NCBI GenBank assembly: GCA_947296835.1
Contig: CAMYQS010000066.1
Location: 1 to 7,315 of the forward strand
DNA length: 7,315 nt
DNA from: an uncultured Atopostipes sp.
GTDB taxonomy: Bacteria > Bacillota > Bacilli > Lactobacillales > Carnobacteriaceae_A
Direction: 5' to 3'
The notes beneath the pieces were generated by a model. It saw nothing but the letters and a program-made list of their open reading frames with translations, was not told the origin of the DNA and did no database searches. Shown here piece by piece: positions 5,351 to 7,315 of this stretch; position 1 is the stretch's first letter; each line of letters opens with the position of its first letter. The position numbers were made by a program, and so were the translations under genes.

Positions 5351-5359
5351 ATTTTACCA
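5351..5359 (-). promoter_or_regulatory. Possible extended -10 promoter of the cyclase gene
   Basis: On the minus strand TGGTAAAAT is an extended -10 element (TG, one base, then TAAAAT with five of six matches). No good -35 box lies 17 bases upstream. Transcription would begin near 5344, giving a leader of about 25 bases. Confidence 0.3.
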
Positions 5360-5403
5360 AGGGGCTGAGAGAAATGCATGTCATTAACATTCGCCACACT
5401 ACC

Positions 5404-6045
5404 TTACTCTAACTCACCGTAATCTTCTTTTTTAACATCTAGGTGAAAAACCTTGCCACTGCGATCATATAAGACATCTTCGACCTCAGCACGGTGATTC
5501 GCTACGCGCGCAATCGCAAAAAAGTAGTCCGATAAGCGATTAATAAACATTAAAACATGTGGATTCGCTTCTGCTTCCTGACGGCCTGTATCAAAGGTTT
5601 CCGTCGCTTTACTGTTTTCTAAGTACTGGTGGAATGAAACCACTGCACGCTCCGCACGACGCGTTACTGTACGACAGACGTGTAGGTTTGACGCTAAGGG
5701 CGTACCTCCAGGTAAAATGAATGACTCCAAAGGTTGCGGTTCAGCGGCATAATCATCGATAATGCCCTCTAACCATTTTGTCGGCTCAAGATCCATTCGG
5801 TATGGGTACTTGTCTGTATTTGATGTTGCTAAGTCATTCCCGCAATCGAATAAGAACTGCTGAATTTGCTGGAGCTCTGCCGTCAATTCAGGCCAAGCCT
5901 CTTTTGAACTAGCTGCTAGTCCAACAAAACTATTTAATTCATCGATGGTACCGTAAGCTTCAACCCGGGCTGAATCTTTATAGACCGTGTAGTTTCCATT
6001 AATCTTCGTTTGACCTTTGTCGCCAACTCTTGTATAAATTTGCAT
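5404..6045 (-). CDS. Cob(I)alamin adenosyltransferase, PduO type
   Basis: A 213-residue cytoplasmic enzyme that transfers the adenosyl group of ATP to cob(I)alamin, producing adenosylcobalamin. All PduO-type signatures are present in order: TRVGDKGQT (5-13, ATP-binding N-terminus), RVEAYGTIDELNS (27-39), FILPGG (109-114), CRTVTRRAER (124-133) and FINRLSDYFFAIAR (167-180). It lacks the fused domains of some PduO proteins. The start is set at 6045 because AGAGGTGG (6053-6060) precedes that ATG by seven bases; the longer frame begins with a TTG inside a terminator hairpin. Immediately upstream is the B12-dependent ribonucleotide reductase, whose cofactor is the product of this enzyme, so supplying NrdJ is the simplest role. 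A terminator between the two genes ends six bases before the ribosome binding site, suggesting expression by read-through or an overlapping promoter. Confidence 0.94.
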   Translation of the reverse strand: MQIYTRVGDKGQTKINGNYTVYKDSARVEAYGTIDELNSFVGLAASSKEAWPELTAELQQIQQFLFDCGNDLATSNTDKYPYRMDLEPTKWLEGIIDDYAAEPQPLESFILPGGTPLASNLHVCRTVTRRAERAVVSFHQYLENSKATETFDTGRQEAEANPHVLMFINRLSDYFFAIARVANHRAEVEDVLYDRSGKVFHLDVKKEDYGELE

Positions 6046-6052
6046 AGAATTC

Positions 6053-6060
6053 CCACCTCT
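6053..6060 (-). promoter_or_regulatory. Ribosome binding site fixing the adenosyltransferase start at 6045
   Basis: AGAGGTGG with a seven-base spacer before the ATG at 6045-6043. The longest frame would start at a TTG at 6078, inside the terminator and upstream of this site, so 11 residues are removed. Confidence 0.85.
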
Positions 6061-6066
6061 TATAGT

Positions 6067-6105
6067 AAAAAACTCCAAATAACCGTGAAAGTTATCTGGA
6101 GTTTT
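6067..6105 (-). terminator. Intrinsic terminator after nrdJ
   Basis: On the minus strand AAAACTCCAGATAAC (6105-6091) pairs with GTTATTTGGAGTTTT (6083-6069), a stem of about 15 bp with one G-T wobble and a short loop, and a T run to 6067. The A-rich 5' flank pairs with the T-tract, so it could act in both directions. It starts 15 bases after the nrdJ stop. Confidence 0.9.
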
Positions 6106-6120
6106 GTGTTTTATTTTAAA

Positions 6121-7315
6121 TTATAGTCCACAGCGTAATTGTGCGCTACAGTTTGTACAAGTGTTACATCCACCAATTTCTTCAACAATTCCTTGTCGAC
6201 AAATCGGGCACGTGTCACCAATATCTGAACCGTATACAACGCCATCTGTGTGACCTTTTTGTAAAATATGTTCTTGTTCTGCTTGATCAACTAATTGACG
6301 TAATTCTCTACTGTCGTCTACGACGCGAACATCGTCTACTTCGAATAAAGCAATGTTTTCAAAGTCATTTTCTTCTGCTTTCAGTGTTAGAACTTGTGAG
6401 TCACGTGAACCATCCACGTAAACTGTACCACCTTTAGCGCCACCTTTATATAGGCGTTCGTAGATCTTAGCTACTTCAGAAACAGTGTATCCTTCTGGTG
6501 CGTTAACTGTTTTTGAAATTGAGCTATCTACCCAACGTTGAATAGTTGTTTGAACATCAACGTGTTCTTCTGGTTTTAAGTCCATTGCTGTAGCAAAGAA
6601 ATCTGGTAAGTTGTTCTCATCCGCGTCTGGGTTACGGTCTAAATATTCTTGAACGATATCTGCGTTCACTTCGATAAATTTACCTAAACGACCACTACGG
6701 TAGTATTTGAATGCGAAGTAAGGCTCTAATCCAGTTGATACGTTCATCATTGTACCTGTACTTCCAGTTGGTGCAACCGTTAATAAGTGAGAGTTACGGA
6801 TTCCGTGTGCTAACACACCTTCACGAATATGTTCAGGCATGCGTTTCATGTAGCCTGTATTGATGAAGTTTTCACGTAATGTCATTGTTTCTTCATCTGT
6901 TTCACCGATTAAGAATGGGAAGCTTCCTTTTTCTTTCGCTAATTCAATCGACTCTTCGTATGCTGCAACAGCGATTGTTTCAAATACTTGGTCAACAATC
7001 TTGTTTCCTTCAACTGATCCATATCGGTTTTTCGTATAGATTAATAAGTCAGCAAGACCCATTACACCAAGTCCGATACGACGCTCGCCAAGTGCTTGTT
7101 TTTCGTTTTCCTCTAAGAAGTAAGGTGTTGCATCGATTACGTTATCTTGCATACGTACTCCAGTTTTAACTGTTTCAGTAAGCTTTTCGTAATCTACTGC
7201 GTTATTATCAATGTCAGCCATTTCAGCTAAGTTTACTGCAGCTAAGTTACACACTGAGTAAGGTGCTAGAGGTTGCTCACCACAAGGGTTTGTCGCAACA
7301 ACTTTTTGACCGTAT
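6121..7315 (-). CDS. nrdJ: B12-dependent (class II) ribonucleotide reductase, C-terminal part
   Basis: About 397 C-terminal codons are visible; the N-terminus lies beyond the right edge, and a GTG at 7254 is an internal codon. The frame reads through the edge with NPCGEQPLAPYSVCNLAAVN. Here N, C and E of NPCGE are the catalytic asparagine, thiyl-radical cysteine and glutamate of the ribonucleotide reductase barrel. Further on are RRIGLGVMGLADLL and APTGSTGTMMNVSTGLEP, phosphate-binding and barrel motifs. The C-terminus carries CPIC, then CNTCTNC and a final CGL. This resembles the Cys-rich tail of NrdJ enzymes, which may bind zinc and relay electrons, and argues against class I. The enzyme makes deoxyribonucleotides with adenosylcobalamin and without oxygen. 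A cob(I)alamin adenosyltransferase follows directly, which supports the class II call. A strong terminator follows the TAA stop. Confidence 0.93.
   Translation of the reverse strand, partial: YGQKVVATNPCGEQPLAPYSVCNLAAVNLAEMADIDNNAVDYEKLTETVKTGVRMQDNVIDATPYFLEENEKQALGERRIGLGVMGLADLLIYTKNRYGSVEGNKIVDQVFETIAVAAYEESIELAKEKGSFPFLIGETDEETMTLRENFINTGYMKRMPEHIREGVLAHGIRNSHLLTVAPTGSTGTMMNVSTGLEPYFAFKYYRSGRLGKFIEVNADIVQEYLDRNPDADENNLPDFFATAMDLKPEEHVDVQTTIQRWVDSSISKTVNAPEGYTVSEVAKIYERLYKGGAKGGTVYVDGSRDSQVLTLKAEENDFENIALFEVDDVRVVDDSRELRQLVDQAEQEHILQKGHTDGVVYGSDIGDTCPICRQGIVEEIGGCNTCTNCSAQLRCGL

Noticed and set aside
5320..5397. N-terminal extension of the cyclase to a GTG at 5397
   Set aside because: AGAGGAG eight bases before the ATG at 5319 is the clear start signal, and the extension does not resemble the family.
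6046..6078. N-terminal extension of the adenosyltransferase to 6078
   Set aside because: The start would be a TTG inside a terminator hairpin; a strong ribosome binding site supports 6045.
6046..6120. Cobalamin riboswitch before the adenosyltransferase gene
   Set aside because: The gap is under 80 bases and is fully explained by a simple terminator; no B12-box-like sequence seen.
6141..7169. Two plus-strand open frames (6141-6437 and 6879-7169)
   Set aside because: Antisense to nrdJ; Leu/Arg-rich low-quality translations with no start signals.

Overview
The window reads as a low-to-moderate-GC Gram-positive chromosome (Bacillota, probably Bacillales). The reasons are strong AGGAGG-type ribosome binding sites, compact hairpin/T-tract terminators, a sigma-A type promoter, and an MhqR-type quinone-stress operator in front of an mhq gene cluster. 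I cannot fix the genus; a Staphylococcaceae-like host is only a guess. Every gene I can support is on the minus strand, so transcription runs from right to left and is described that way here. No gap between genes exceeds about 220 bases.

Right end (about 6121-7315): the C-terminal half of a B12-dependent (class II) ribonucleotide reductase, NrdJ, cut by the window edge and closed by a strong terminator. Directly downstream is a PduO-type cob(I)alamin adenosyltransferase (5404-6045), the enzyme that makes the adenosylcobalamin NrdJ needs. It is followed by a cyclase/kynurenine-formamidase-family metal hydrolase (4573-5319) with its own terminator.

Middle (3415-4503): a two-gene unit of a pentapeptide-repeat protein with an unbroken register of about 32 quintets, and a small HEYGH putative metalloprotease of unknown role. 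Its terminator begins inside the last codons of the protease gene. Two tandem TRIC-family (UPF0126) membrane proteins follow at 2717-3316 and 1897-2496. Both are 199 residues, about 62% identical by hand count, and separated by a terminator and an upstream region of their own.

Left end (1-1857): a quinone/electrophile-stress operon. A near-consensus promoter (TTGACA, 17 bp, TATTAT) overlaps a near-perfect palindromic MhqR box. The order is then a possible 12-codon leader ORF, a ring-cleaving dioxygenase (MhqO/MhqE type), a flavin-reductase-like FMN-binding protein, and the start of an MhqD-type alpha/beta hydrolase cut by the left edge. The gaps are only 14 and 18 bases, so these genes are almost certainly cotranscribed.

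Three genes need starts downstream of the longest open frame, because good ribosome binding sites precede internal ATGs: the metalloprotease, the cyclase and the adenosyltransferase. I see no mobile element, CRISPR array, tRNA or rRNA. Most genes belong to known families. The less ordinary points are the in-frame leader ORF before mhqO, two terminators that abut the next gene's ribosome binding site, the tandem TRIC pair, and the uncharacterised metalloprotease/pentapeptide pair.
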